Positions 17,284 through 28,607 of a stretch of DNA of 64,000 nt are shown here, one piece after another. Made by a program: the position numbers and the translations under genes. The stretch comes from Acetobacter lovaniensis (lineage in GTDB: Bacteria > Pseudomonadota > Alphaproteobacteria > Acetobacterales > Acetobacteraceae), in the NCBI RefSeq assembly GCF_014207635.1, contig NZ_JACHIE010000001.1, positions 310,001 through 374,000 of the forward strand, given 5' to 3'. The notes under the pieces are model-generated. The model did no database searches. It was not told the DNA's origin and was given only the letters and a program-made list of their open reading frames with translations. The first letter of the stretch is position 1. Each line of letters starts with the position of its first letter.

Positions 17284-17311
17284 GCGTGTGACCGGTTCCA
17301 GAAAGCCCAGA

Positions 17312-19291
<1,980 letters not shown>

Positions 19292-19447
19292 GCCAGACCT
19301 GCTCCTCCCCCCATCTGTATCCCGGACAGAATACAGAACGACCAGTTTACCACACTTACACTGTTCACGTTATTCGGGGCGGGCAGGACGTGGGATATAC
19401 TGAGCACGAAGTCAAGAGGAACACCCTCAGGAACATTCAGCCACTAC

Positions 19448-21283
19448 TCAGATATCCGCCTCATCCAGTCCACCACGACGCAGACGCTCCATGGCCTCCA
19501 GCCGCGCCTGTAATCTCTGCCATTGGCTGGTATCTCCCGTTTTTTCCAAACAAAAACGGGCCGCGTCGTCCATAACCTCGCGTATGAAGTGGTCACGGTA
19601 CAACAAGCCGTAAAAATGCCACCATCGTGTTCTGGCAGCAACAATCTCCACATCGCCATGGCTCAGGCCTGCGCCATCAACACGCATGAGCGGCGCCAGA
19701 GTTGCCTCCTGCCCGTGTGCCTTCAGCCATGCCCGCAGGTCATCCTCCGTTTGGGGCAGGCAACCATCAGCCGACAGATCCAGCAGCACGCCACGCAATG
19801 GCGCAAAATCTACTGGTAAGTCAAGGCGACACAGGGCTTCTTCCATTTCCGCCACCAGTTGGGGATGCTCCACCAGCAGCAGCAGCATCAGGCGTTGCAG
19901 CTCCTGCGCCTGATCCAGATTAACCGTGTGCGAATCCTGCACGGCGCCGGGGCTGGCAAAAGCAGACTTCCCTCCCCCGGACTTTGCCTTCCCCCGCCCC
20001 TGCTGGCGGAAGGTTGCAAAAAACCGGTCCAGCAATGTCGCGCGGTATTCCGATGCCAGAGCCTTGTCCGGAATAAGGGCGGCAACATCGGTCAGCCTGC
20101 GCCGCAGGGCGGCACGTTCCTCCGGCCCCGGGTTGGTAACCCCGGCGGCCAGCAGGTCAAACAGCACGCTGGACAAGGGGGAAGCCCCGGCAAAAAACTC
20201 CGCCACAAAGGCGGCTCCCCGCTGGCGGACCAGACTATCGGGGTCCTCCCCATCAGGCAGCAGGCAGATGCGCAGCGTGTGCTCGGGGGCAAGCAGGGGC
20301 AGACCGGTTTCCGCCGCCTTTACGGCAGCCCGCCTGCCTGCGCCATCGCCATCAAAACACAATATGGGTGCCCGATCGACCTGCCACAACACGTCCATCT
20401 GCTCAGGTGTCAGGGCGGTGCCCAAGGGGGCTACAGCCCCGGTAAAGCCCGCCTGATGCAGGGCTATGACATCCATATACCCTTCCACCACAATCAGGTC
20501 CGGGGCCACCACACCTTTGGGCCTTGGCGCCCGCACGGCCGCACGGGCGCGGTCCAGCCCGAACAGCAGCCTGCGCTTGGAAAAAAGCGGCGTTTCCGGC
20601 CCGTTCAGGTATTTGGGCTGCCCATCCCCCAGAATACGCCCCCCGAAGGAGACAAGCCGCCCCTTACGGTCACGGATGGGGAATGTCACACGCCCCCAGA
20701 ACAGTTCGCCTTTTGGCCTGCCATCCTCATCCACCCGCATGAGCCCGGCCTGCGCCATCTGCTCGGGGGTTATGCCCTGTGGGGCGAGTGCCTCCACCAG
20801 ATGCCCACGCCCCGCACTGGCCCAGCCCAGCCCAAAAGCCGTTATGGTCTCACGCGTCAGGCCACGGCCGAGCAGGTAGTCCAGCCCTGCACGCCCTTCA
20901 GGCTTGTACAGGGCGGCGGACCACACGGCCTGAGCGGCCTCCAGCACATCTTCCAGCGAGCGGACATGGGCCACCTCCTCACGCGTGGCGCGGGTGTCCC
21001 TTGGCACTTCCATCCCTGCGGCGGCGGACAGTTCCTCCACCGCCTCGGGGAAGTTTTTACCCTCCATCTGCATGACAAAGGAGATGACATCCCCATGCAC
21101 ACCACAGCCAAAGCAATGGAAGTGGTCATCATACACATAGAAGGAAGGTGTTTTTTCCCCATGGAAGGGGCAGCACCCTTTCCAGTTCCGCCCCGAACGC
21201 GCGAGTTTGACCCTACGCCCGATAACAGACGTTATGGGCGTACGGGCGCGCAGTTCATCCAGAAAGTTGGAATCAATGGCCAT
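19448..21283 (-). CDS. dnaG: DNA primase DnaG
   Basis: Makes RNA primers for the replication fork. The protein has 611 residues. The N-terminal CHC2 zinc ribbon has Cys38-x2-His41-x15-Cys57-x2-Cys60. The catalytic core follows, with the TOPRIM elements VVEGYMDVIALHQAG and FDGDGAGRRA. The C-terminal helicase-binding region is divergent, as usual. It is 24 bases after yqeY and upstream of rpoD, the conserved yqeY-dnaG-rpoD order. The nearest good ribosome site is about 15 bases before ATG 21283, so initiation may be weak. Confidence 0.96.
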   Translation of the reverse strand: MAIDSNFLDELRARTPITSVIGRRVKLARSGRNWKGCCPFHGEKTPSFYVYDDHFHCFGCGVHGDVISFVMQMEGKNFPEAVEELSAAAGMEVPRDTRATREEVAHVRSLEDVLEAAQAVWSAALYKPEGRAGLDYLLGRGLTRETITAFGLGWASAGRGHLVEALAPQGITPEQMAQAGLMRVDEDGRPKGELFWGRVTFPIRDRKGRLVSFGGRILGDGQPKYLNGPETPLFSKRRLLFGLDRARAAVRAPRPKGVVAPDLIVVEGYMDVIALHQAGFTGAVAPLGTALTPEQMDVLWQVDRAPILCFDGDGAGRRAAVKAAETGLPLLAPEHTLRICLLPDGEDPDSLVRQRGAAFVAEFFAGASPLSSVLFDLLAAGVTNPGPEERAALRRRLTDVAALIPDKALASEYRATLLDRFFATFRQQGRGKAKSGGGKSAFASPGAVQDSHTVNLDQAQELQRLMLLLLVEHPQLVAEMEEALCRLDLPVDFAPLRGVLLDLSADGCLPQTEDDLRAWLKAHGQEATLAPLMRVDGAGLSHGDVEIVAARTRWWHFYGLLYRDHFIREVMDDAARFCLEKTGDTSQWQRLQARLEAMERLRRGGLDEADI

Positions 21284-21307
21284 GGGGTGCGTATGCTACT
21301 CCGCGCC

Positions 21308-21763
21308 TTAGCCCAGCAGGGCCTTTACGGCGGCACTTGCGCGGCTCATATCCAGCGCAGCGCCAAACCTGCCTTTTAGCACACCCATGACCTTGCCCAT
21401 ATCCTTCATGGACGCGGCTCCGGTAGAAGCCACAGCTTCGGCCACGGCGGCATTCAGCGTTGCTTCATCCAGTTCAGGCGGCAGGTAGCCACGGATGACG
21501 GCAATTTCGGCCTCTTCCTTGTCTGCCAGTTCGGGGCGTCCGGCTTCGCGGTAGAGGGTAGCGGATTCCATTCGGGACTTGATCATGCCGCGCAGGGCGG
21601 ACATGCCTTCTTCCTCGCTCAGCCCTTCATTCCCCTTTGCACGACCTGCGATTTCCACATCCTTGAGCTTGGCCGTCACCATGCGAATGGTTGCAACGCG
21701 GGCACTTTCGCCTGCCTTCATTGCGGTTTTCAGGTCTGCCATCAGGCTTTCACGAAGGGTCAT
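21308..21763 (-). CDS. GatB/YqeY domain-containing protein
   Basis: A 151-residue single-domain YqeY protein. YqeY resembles the tail domain of GatB, which handles tRNA in Asn/Gln amidation; the role of the free protein is not established. The conserved features VATIRMVTAKLKDVEI, EAEIAVIRGYLP and MGKVMGVLKGRF are present. I choose ATG 21763 (MTLRESLMADL); an ATG six codons earlier has no ribosome site. It is the first gene of the dnaG-rpoD run and divergent from carA. Confidence 0.88.
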   Translation of the reverse strand: MTLRESLMADLKTAMKAGESARVATIRMVTAKLKDVEIAGRAKGNEGLSEEEGMSALRGMIKSRMESATLYREAGRPELADKEEAEIAVIRGYLPPELDEATLNAAVAEAVASTGAASMKDMGKVMGVLKGRFGAALDMSRASAAVKALLG

Positions 21764-21834
21764 GCTTCTTCTACGCTCCATATGTGTTTACAATCGCCCC
21801 GCACCATACCACCCGGCACGGAAAAAAGCTTTAC

Positions 21835-21849
21835 GGGAAAAAACTTCCC
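21835..21849. promoter_or_regulatory. Distal copy of the GGGAA-N5-TTCCC dyad in the yqeY/carA promoter region
   Basis: GGGAA (21835-21839) and TTCCC (21845-21849) around a five-base spacer. It shares 12 of 15 bases with a second copy exactly 44 bases downstream, close to four helical turns. The arrangement looks like paired operators. Confidence 0.45.
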
Positions 21850-21875
21850 AGCGTCCCGCGCGTTCGCTTTCTTCG

Positions 21876-21896
21876 GGTGGGAAATTTCTTCCCACC
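21876..21896. promoter_or_regulatory. Proximal, extended dyad upstream of carA
   Basis: GGTGGGAA (21876-21883) and TTCCCACC (21889-21896) are perfect eight-base arms with a five-base spacer; the core is the same GGGAA-N5-TTCCC as at 21835. It ends about 43 bases before the first possible carA start, where it could act as an operator or a leader hairpin. No T-run follows, so it is not a standard terminator. Confidence 0.5.
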
Positions 21897-21938
21897 TCGC
21901 TGACATGCTGCTAGAAGAGCGCTCCGGGAGGAACCATT

Positions 21939-23351
21939 TTGCACATGCCCATGTCAATCGACTCCATTATAGCCCGCATTGGCGGCGCAGATGCCACAGC
22001 GCGGCTGACCGGCGTTGGCACCGAGGCCATTCGCAAATGGCGGCAGGCGCAGGCCATTCCCTCCCGCCATTGGCCAGCCATTGCGCAGGCCACGGGTCTT
22101 TCCCTTCAGGACCTCCAGCCCACACCCGCAGTTACAGACAGACCCTCCCCCCTTGCGGGAGGCAGCCAGACAGGATCATCCATGCCTCAAGCCCGCCCGG
22201 ATGGCGCGACCGCCGCTCTTGTTCTCGCAGATGGCAGCGTATTGTGGGGGAAAGGCTTTGGCGCCTTCACGCCCAGGCCCGCCATTGGGGAAATCTGCTT
22301 TTCCACCAGCATGACCGGGTATCAGGAAACCCTGACCGACCCCTCCTTTGCCGGTCAGATCATTACCTTTACCTTCCCGCATATCGGCAATGTCGGCACG
22401 AACGCGCTGGATGATGAGGCCGCACGCCCAGCAGCCCTTGGGCTTGTGGTCAAGGAAGACCCGACCGAGCAGGCCAACTGGCGCGCAACCAGCAGTCTGG
22501 ATGCGTGGCTCAAGCAGCACGGCACCCCCGGCATTGCCGGTGTGGACACCCGCAGCCTGACCCTGAAAATCCGTGATGGCGGCGCACAGACCGCAGCCCT
22601 TGTCTTCCCTGCCGATGGCAGGTTCGATCTGGACGCCATTGCCGCAGAAGTTGCCGCATGGCCGGGGCTGGAGGGCATGGACCTTGCCAAGGAAGTCACT
22701 TGTGCAGCGCCCTATGACTGGTCCGAAGGTGTGTGGTCATGGCCTGACAACACCGCAGCCCCCACCGGCAAGCGCCGCAAGGTTGTTGCGGTGGACTACG
22801 GGGCAAAACGCAACATTCTGCGCTGCCTTGTCAGTGCGGGCTGTGATGTGACCGTAGTCCCCGCCACCACCACGGGTGAGCAGATCCTCGCCCTCAAGCC
22901 CGAAGGTGTGTTCCTGTCCAACGGTCCGGGGGACCCGGCAGCCACGGCCACCTACGCCGTACCTGCCATCCGCACCGTGCTGGAAGCGGGCATACCGCTG
23001 TTTGGCATCTGCCTTGGGCACCAGCTTCTGGCGCAGGCTCTTGGGGCGAAGACCTACAAGATGGAACGCGGCCACCGGGGCGCCAACCAGCCCGTGCAGG
23101 ACCTTGCAACCGGCAAGGTGGAAATTACCAGCCAGAACCACGGCTTTGCCGTAGATGCCAAAACCCTGCCCGACGATGCGCATGTGACCCATGTCAGCCT
23201 GTTTGATGGCTCGAACGAAGGGCTGGCATCCGACAAATACGCGGCTTTTTCCGTCCAGTATCACCCCGAGGCAAGCCCCGGCCCGTCAGACAGCTTTTAT
23301 CTGTTTGAACGGTTTGTCACCCTGATCGACACCAACGGCGTCAAGCACTAA
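21939..23351 (+). CDS. carA: Carbamoyl-phosphate synthase small subunit CarA with N-terminal HTH-like extension
   Basis: Glutaminase subunit that supplies ammonia to CarB for pyrimidine and arginine synthesis. The CarA core begins at residue 82 (ATG 22182) and is complete at 389 residues. It has the N-terminal CPSase domain ([23 protein letters not shown]) and a class I amidotransferase with nucleophile Cys in [11 protein letters not shown] and the His/Glu pair in QYHPEA. Upstream in the same frame, residues 1-60 form a small Cro/YdaS-like helix-turn-helix ([14 protein letters not shown] then [16 protein letters not shown]). The linker is Pro/Ser-rich. TTG 21939 has GGGAGG seven bases before it; ATGs at 21945 and 21951 are alternatives. 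ATG 22182 also has a nearby GGA, so a short form may be made. Confidence 0.93.
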   Translation: MHMPMSIDSIIARIGGADATARLTGVGTEAIRKWRQAQAIPSRHWPAIAQATGLSLQDLQPTPAVTDRPSPLAGGSQTGSSMPQARPDGATAALVLADGSVLWGKGFGAFTPRPAIGEICFSTSMTGYQETLTDPSFAGQIITFTFPHIGNVGTNALDDEAARPAALGLVVKEDPTEQANWRATSSLDAWLKQHGTPGIAGVDTRSLTLKIRDGGAQTAALVFPADGRFDLDAIAAEVAAWPGLEGMDLAKEVTCAAPYDWSEGVWSWPDNTAAPTGKRRKVVAVDYGAKRNILRCLVSAGCDVTVVPATTTGEQILALKPEGVFLSNGPGDPAATATYAVPAIRTVLEAGIPLFGICLGHQLLAQALGAKTYKMERGHRGANQPVQDLATGKVEITSQNHGFAVDAKTLPDDAHVTHVSLFDGSNEGLASDKYAAFSVQYHPEASPGPSDSFYLFERFVTLIDTNGVKH

Positions 23352-23367
23352 CAGGACCGAACGCATC

Positions 23368-26300
23368 ATGCCCAAACGGACAGACATCCGCTCCATCCTC
23401 ATCATCGGCGCCGGTCCCATTGTTATCGGTCAGGCGTGCGAGTTCGACTATTCCGGCGCACAGGCCTGCAAGGCCCTGCGGGAAGAAGGGTACCGGGTTA
23501 TTCTGGTCAACTCCAACCCCGCCACCATCATGACCGACCCCGGCCTTGCGGACGCCACCTATGTGGAACCCATTACGCCAGAAGTGGTCGAGCGCATTAT
23601 CCTCAAGGAAAAGCCAGACGCGGTCCTGCCCACCATGGGCGGGCAGACGGCCCTGAACACGGCCATGGCGCTGCATGCCTCGGGCTTTCTGGAAAAGCAC
23701 AATGTTGAGCTGATCGGCGCCAAGGCCGATGTGATCGACCGTGCGGAAGACCGCCAGAAGTTCCGCGAAGCCATGGATGCCATTGGCATTGAAAGCCCGC
23801 GCAGCTTTATTGCCCATACGCTGGCCGAAGCGCACGAAGCGCTCAAGAAGATTGGCTTCCCCACCATTATCCGCCCCTCCTTTACCATGGGCGGCTCGGG
23901 CGGTGGCATTGCCTATAACCGGGAGGAGTTCGAGCGGATCATCCTCTCGGGGCTGGATGCGTCCCCCACCACGGAAGTGCTGGTTGAAGAGTCCGTTCTG
24001 GGCTGGAAAGAGTACGAAATGGAAGTTGTGCGCGACACCGCGGACAACTGCATTATCATATGCTCGATCGAAAACATCGACCCCATGGGCATCCACACGG
24101 GTGACTCCATTACCGTAGCCCCCGCCCTTACGCTGACCGACAAAGAATACCAGCGTATGCGCGATGCCTCCCTGGCCTGCCTGCGCGCCATTGGGGTGGA
24201 AACAGGCGGCTCCAACGTGCAGTTCGGCATAAACCCCGCCGATGGCCGTATGGTGGTGATCGAGATGAACCCCCGCGTCTCGCGCTCCTCGGCCCTTGCT
24301 TCCAAGGCTACGGGGTTCCCCATTGCCAAGGTCGCGGCCAAGCTGGCTGTGGGTTACACGCTTGATGAACTGAAAAACGACATCACGCGCACAACCCCGG
24401 CCTCCTTCGAGCCGACCATTGACTACGTTGTGGTCAAGATCCCGCGCTTTACGTTTGAAAAATTCCCCGGCGCACCGGCCCTGCTCTCCACCTCCATGAA
24501 GTCGGTTGGGGAAGCCATGGCCATTGGCCGCTCCTTCCCCGAAGCGCTCCAGAAGGGCCTGCGCTCGATGGAAACCGGGCTACACGGGCTGGACCCCGTG
24601 GAAGCCCCCGGCGATGGTGGGGAAGATGCCTTCCGTGCAGCGCTCTCCCAGCCGCGGCCGGAGCGTATTCTCATGGCGGCTCAGGCGCTGCGGGCTGGCC
24701 TGTCGGTTGAGGCCATTCACGAAGCCTGCAAGTTTGAGCCGTGGTTCCTGCGTGAGATGGAAAAAATCATCCGCGCGGAACGGGAAGTCGAACACCACGG
24801 CCTGCCCAAGGATGCGCAGAGCCTGCGCCGCCTCAAAGCCCTTGGCTTTTCTGATGTGCAGCTCTCCCGCCTGTCGGGCACCCAGCCTGAAGAAGTGGAG
24901 CAGCTCCGCACAAAAGCGGGTGTCACCCCCATTTACCGCCGGATTGACACCTGTGCTGGTGAGTTCGCCTCCGCAACGCCTTACATGTATTCCAGCTACG
25001 AAGGGCATTTTGCCCCCCCGATCTGTGAATCCAACCCGACGGACCGCGAAAAGATCATTATTCTCGGCGGTGGCCCCAACCGCATCGGTCAGGGTATCGA
25101 GTTCGACTACTGCTGTGTGCATGCCGCCTACGCCCTGCGTGAGGCCGGGTATGAGACCATTATGGTCAACTGCAACCCCGAGACGGTCTCCACCGACTAC
25201 GACACTTCCGACCGCCTGTATTTTGAACCCCTGACCGCCGAGGACGTCATTGCCCTGATCCGTTGCGAACAGCGTAACGGCACGGTCAAGGGCTGCATTG
25301 TGCAGTATGGCGGCCAGACCCCGCTCAAGCTCTCCCGCGCACTGGAGGCCGCTGGCATTCCGCTGCTGGGCACGCCAGCAGACGCCATTGACCGTGCGGA
25401 AGACCGCGAGCGCTTCCAGACCATGCTGCACAAGCTTGGCCTGCGCCAGCCCGAAAACGGCATTGCCCGCAGCCCCGAAGAGGCCGAAAGCGTAGCCGAG
25501 CGCGTAGGCTACCCCGTGGTTGTCCGCCCATCTTACGTGCTGGGCGGCCGGGCGATGGAAATCGTGTATGACCGCGCCTCCCTCCAGCGTTACATGCGTG
25601 ACGTGCTGCGGGTTGCCGGGCATGAGATTTCCTCCGGCCCGATCCTGCTTGACCGCTACCTGAACGAAGCGATTGAAGCAGACGTGGACTGTATTGCCGA
25701 TGGCACGGATGTGTACGTGGCCGGTGTTATGGAACACATTGAGGAAGCGGGCATTCACTCGGGTGACAGTGCCTGCGCCCTGCCGCCCTACACCCTCTCC
25801 CCCGCCATTGTGACCGAACTCAAGGCCCAGACCGAAGCCATGGCCCGCGAGCTTGGCATTGTGGGGCTGATGAACGTCCAGTACGCCATCAAGGATCAGG
25901 AGATCTTTGTGCTCGAGGTCAATCCTCGCGCATCGCGCACTGTGCCGTTTGTGGCCAAGGCAACGGGTGTGCCGGTCGCCAAGATTGGCGCACGGGTTAT
26001 GGCAGGCAGCAAGCTGAACACCTTTAATCTGGACGACCGCGCCGTGGTGCCGCATGTGGCCGTCAAGGAAGCGGTGTTCCCCTTCAACCGCTTTGCGGAA
26101 GTGGACACCATCCTTGGGCCGGAAATGCGCTCCACGGGTGAAGTCATGGGGCTGGATACTTCGTTCGAGCGGGCCTTTGCCAAGTCCCAGCTTGGGGCTG
26201 GTGTGCGCCTGCCCATGAGCGGCACGGTGTTCCTGTCCGTGCGGGAAAGCGACAAGCCCCTACTGCCCCCACTTGGCCGCCTGCTGGCTTCCATGGGCTT

Positions 26301-26622
26301 CAAGATCGTGGCCACACGGGGTACGGCGCGCAAGCTGCGTGAGTCCGGGATCGAGGTTAGCGTGGTCAACAAGGTGCTTGAAGGCCGCCCGCACTGCGTG
26401 GATGCCATTCGCTCCGGTGAGGTGCAGATGGTCATCAACACCGCACAGGGTGCGCAGTCGGTGGCAGACAGTTTTGACATCCGCCGCTCGGCCCTTGTTC
26501 TGGGCATTCCGCACTACACCACCATGGCGGGCGCGCGTGCGGCAATCCATGCGATTGCGGCAATGCGTGAAGGACCGCTTGATGTTGCGCCACTTCAGTC
26601 ATACTTTAGCGGTTCGTTCTGA
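23368..26622 (+). CDS. carB: Carbamoyl-phosphate synthase large subunit CarB
   Basis: Makes carbamoyl phosphate from bicarbonate, ammonia and two ATP. The protein has 1084 residues. Two homologous ATP-grasp halves occupy about 1-400 and 555-935; each starts with an [18 protein letters not shown] loop and contains an [18 protein letters not shown] or EVNPRASRT motif. They are separated by the helical oligomerisation domain. A C-terminal MGS-like allosteric domain (about 940-1084: [27 protein letters not shown]) follows. The ATG is 16 bases after the carA stop. Length and motifs are normal, unlike the extended carA. Confidence 0.98.
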   Translation: MPKRTDIRSILIIGAGPIVIGQACEFDYSGAQACKALREEGYRVILVNSNPATIMTDPGLADATYVEPITPEVVERIILKEKPDAVLPTMGGQTALNTAMALHASGFLEKHNVELIGAKADVIDRAEDRQKFREAMDAIGIESPRSFIAHTLAEAHEALKKIGFPTIIRPSFTMGGSGGGIAYNREEFERIILSGLDASPTTEVLVEESVLGWKEYEMEVVRDTADNCIIICSIENIDPMGIHTGDSITVAPALTLTDKEYQRMRDASLACLRAIGVETGGSNVQFGINPADGRMVVIEMNPRVSRSSALASKATGFPIAKVAAKLAVGYTLDELKNDITRTTPASFEPTIDYVVVKIPRFTFEKFPGAPALLSTSMKSVGEAMAIGRSFPEALQKGLRSMETGLHGLDPVEAPGDGGEDAFRAALSQPRPERILMAAQALRAGLSVEAIHEACKFEPWFLREMEKIIRAEREVEHHGLPKDAQSLRRLKALGFSDVQLSRLSGTQPEEVEQLRTKAGVTPIYRRIDTCAGEFASATPYMYSSYEGHFAPPICESNPTDREKIIILGGGPNRIGQGIEFDYCCVHAAYALREAGYETIMVNCNPETVSTDYDTSDRLYFEPLTAEDVIALIRCEQRNGTVKGCIVQYGGQTPLKLSRALEAAGIPLLGTPADAIDRAEDRERFQTMLHKLGLRQPENGIARSPEEAESVAERVGYPVVVRPSYVLGGRAMEIVYDRASLQRYMRDVLRVAGHEISSGPILLDRYLNEAIEADVDCIADGTDVYVAGVMEHIEEAGIHSGDSACALPPYTLSPAIVTELKAQTEAMARELGIVGLMNVQYAIKDQEIFVLEVNPRASRTVPFVAKATGVPVAKIGARVMAGSKLNTFNLDDRAVVPHVAVKEAVFPFNRFAEVDTILGPEMRSTGEVMGLDTSFERAFAKSQLGAGVRLPMSGTVFLSVRESDKPLLPPLGRLLASMGFKIVATRGTARKLRESGIEVSVVNKVLEGRPHCVDAIRSGEVQMVINTAQGAQSVADSFDIRRSALVLGIPHYTTMAGARAAIHAIAAMREGPLDVAPLQSYFSGSF

Positions 26623-26628
26623 GCGCAC

Positions 26629-26651
26629 GGGGTAGCCTTTAGGGCTGCCCC
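26629..26651 (+). other. Hairpin immediately after carB
   Basis: GGGGTAGCC (26629-26637) and GGCTGCCCC (26643-26651) pair over nine positions with one G-U pair and a five-base loop. It starts seven bases after the carB stop and has no T-run. It may protect the carAB mRNA end or pause polymerase. Confidence 0.45.
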
Positions 26652-26722
26652 ACCCGTTCCATGCCGGGCCAAACCCCACGAGTGTGAGGCGTCACCCGAC
26701 GCGATTATTGTGTAACTACTGC

Positions 26723-26752
26723 GCCGGGCCAGCAGGCCCGGCAGCTTTTATT
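26723..26752 (+). terminator. Probable terminator between carB and greA
   Basis: GCCGGGCC (26723-26730), loop AGCA and GGCCCGGC (26735-26742) form a perfect eight-pair GC stem. A short imperfect T-run follows (CTTTTATT). A smaller stem, GCGTC-ACCC-GACGC (26689-26702), lies between it and the hairpin at 26629. Confidence 0.6.
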
Positions 26753-26765
26753 CTGGGGACACGTC

Positions 26766-27239
26766 TTGCAGAAAACTCCAATGACGGGCAAGGGTCTGCT
26801 TCAGCTTGAAGACGAGCTGCGCAAGCTGAGATCAGAAGAACGCCCAGCTGTTATCCGCGCCATTGCGGAAGCCCGCAGCCATGGCGACCTTTCGGAAAAC
26901 GCTGAATACCATGCCGCGCGCGAGCGCCAGTCCTTTATTGAAGGGCGTATTCAGGAACTGGAAGAACTGATCTCCACCGCCGAGGTGATCGAGCCTTCTT
27001 CCCTGTCTGGCAGCCACATCAAGTTCGGTGCGACCGTGTGCCTTGTTGACGAAGATACGGACAAGGAAATCACCTACCAGATCGTGGGTCTGCACGAGGC
27101 GGACATCAAACAGAGCAAGATTTCCATCTCCTCCCCGCTCGCCAAATCCCTGATTGGCAAGCAGGAAGGTGACACCGTTTCCGTACCCGCTCCCGGCGGG
27201 GACCGGACTTACGAAATCCTGTCCGTCAAATTTGTCTGA
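26766..27239 (+). CDS. greA: Transcription elongation factor GreA
   Basis: Rescues backtracked RNA polymerase by stimulating transcript cleavage. The protein has 157 residues, the usual length. The N-terminal coiled coil (about 8-75) carries the acidic tip and [15 protein letters not shown]. The C-terminal FKBP-like domain ends with [23 protein letters not shown]. The start is TTG 26766 (MQKTPMT, matching the family start), with GGGG about seven bases upstream. ilvA begins two bases after the stop, so the two genes are coupled. Confidence 0.95.
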   Translation: MQKTPMTGKGLLQLEDELRKLRSEERPAVIRAIAEARSHGDLSENAEYHAARERQSFIEGRIQELEELISTAEVIEPSSLSGSHIKFGATVCLVDEDTDKEITYQIVGLHEADIKQSKISISSPLAKSLIGKQEGDTVSVPAPGGDRTYEILSVKFV

Positions 27240-27240
27240 C

Positions 27241-28437
27241 ATGATCTCCCTCGAAGATGTCACCGCCGCGGCCGAGCGCATTCGTGGCAAGGTTATCCGC
27301 ACGCCAACACTGCCCTCCCATGCGCTCTCCCGCGCAACGGGGGCGGATATTACGCTCAAGCTGGAAAACCTTCAGGCCGTTGGTTCCTTCAAGGAACGCG
27401 GGGCCGCCAACAAGCTGGCTCTGCTGACCCCGGAGGAACGCGCACGCGGTGTTATTGCCGTATCCGCTGGCAACCACGCACAGGGTGTGGCCCGCCATGC
27501 CAGCCTGCTGGGCATTGACGCGGTGATTGTCATGCCCAAGTTCACGCCCACCGGCAAAGTGGTACGCACCCGCAACTGGGGTGCGCGCGTGATACTGGAA
27601 GGGGAAACCTTTGCCGAAGCCCTGATGTTTGCACAGGACATGCAGGCGCGCGAAGGCCGGACCTTTGTACACCCGTATGATGATGTCGCCGTTATGGCAG
27701 GCCAGGGCACCTGCGCACTGGAACTGCTGGAAGATGCGGGCGAGCTGGACATGCTGGTCGCCCCCATTGGGGGTGGTGGCCTGCTGGCGGGCTGCTCCAT
27801 TGCTGCGCGCGCACTGCGCCCGAACATGGAGCTGATTGGCGTGCAGGTTGAATCGTACGATTCCCTTGCGGCTTTCCCCGGCCCGGCCACACACCCCAAT
27901 GGTGGTTCCACCATTGCCGAAGGCATTGCCGTACTCCAGATTGGCAAGCAGACGGATGTGATCATTCGCAAGCAGGTGGACAAGGTTCTGGTTGTTTCCG
28001 AATGCGCGATTGAAAACGCCATTACCCTGCTGGCCGAAGGCGCAAAACAGGTGAGCGAAGGGGCCGGAGCCGCTGCTCTTGCCGCCGTGCTGACCTACCC
28101 TGACCTGTTCCGGGGTAAAAAGGTGGCTCTTCCCATCTCTGGCGGGAACATTGACAGCCGTATTCTGGCCAACACCCTCCTGCGCGCCATGCTCCGCGAC
28201 GGGCGCATCCTGCGGCTGGTTATGGAAATTCCCGACCGCCCCGGCGTGCTGGCCGATATTTCCAAAACCATCGGGGAAGCTGGCGGCAATATTATAGAAG
28301 TCTCGCACCAGAGGCTTTTTGCCGCCCCCTCCGTGCAGGCCGCCCAGCTTGAGGTGATGATAGAAGCGCGTGATCCCGAACACGCAGCCCTTATTACCAA
28401 AGCACTGGAACGCACCTACATCGTACGCAGGGCCTGA
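27241..28437 (+). CDS. ilvA: Threonine ammonia-lyase (threonine dehydratase), ACT-domain type
   Basis: PLP enzyme converting threonine to 2-oxobutanoate and ammonia, the first step of isoleucine synthesis. The protein has 398 residues. The catalytic Lys is in VGSFKERGA (about residue 52). The PLP phosphate loop is GGGGLLAG, and SAGNHAQG is present. The C-terminal ACT-like domain (about 325-398: VMEIPDRPGVLADISKTIGEAGGNI) is the short single-ACT form, shorter than the E. coli biosynthetic enzyme with two such domains. Start ATG 27241, right after greA. The frame is open upstream inside greA, but those residues are the shifted greA reading. Confidence 0.92.
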   Translation: MISLEDVTAAAERIRGKVIRTPTLPSHALSRATGADITLKLENLQAVGSFKERGAANKLALLTPEERARGVIAVSAGNHAQGVARHASLLGIDAVIVMPKFTPTGKVVRTRNWGARVILEGETFAEALMFAQDMQAREGRTFVHPYDDVAVMAGQGTCALELLEDAGELDMLVAPIGGGGLLAGCSIAARALRPNMELIGVQVESYDSLAAFPGPATHPNGGSTIAEGIAVLQIGKQTDVIIRKQVDKVLVVSECAIENAITLLAEGAKQVSEGAGAAALAAVLTYPDLFRGKKVALPISGGNIDSRILANTLLRAMLRDGRILRLVMEIPDRPGVLADISKTIGEAGGNIIEVSHQRLFAAPSVQAAQLEVMIEARDPEHAALITKALERTYIVRRA

Positions 28438-28468
28438 AGGCCGGATGGCACTTTGGAATAAACCCTGA

Positions 28469-28504
28469 ACGGGGTGGTGGAGGCTGTTCCACCACCCCGT
28501 TTTT
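28469..28504 (+). terminator. Strong terminator after greA-ilvA
   Basis: ACGGGGTGGTGGA (28469-28481) and TCCACCACCCCGT (28488-28500) are perfect 13-base arms with a six-base loop, followed by TTTT. It separates the greA-ilvA unit from gpmI. Confidence 0.92.
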
Positions 28505-28607
28505 GTATCCACCCGCCTGCCCTGCTGCGCGACCTCTTTATCTTCCCCGCGTTTTGGTGGCATTATTCACGCAGAACCAAAAAAACATAAAAATGAGGTC
28601 CAACACC

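Noticed and set aside
19380..19420. TTGACT/TATATC as the rpoD promoter, or a heat-shock type promoter
   Set aside because: The two elements are only about ten bases apart and no heat-shock -10 matches well.
19859..21379. 506-codon plus-strand frame opposite dnaG
   Set aside because: dnaG has an intact zinc ribbon and TOPRIM motifs; the opposite frame is Pro/Gln/His-rich noise.
24580..26055. 491-codon open frame antisense to carB
   Set aside because: It arises from GC-rich third positions of carB; the composition is His/Gly/Val-rich without domain features.
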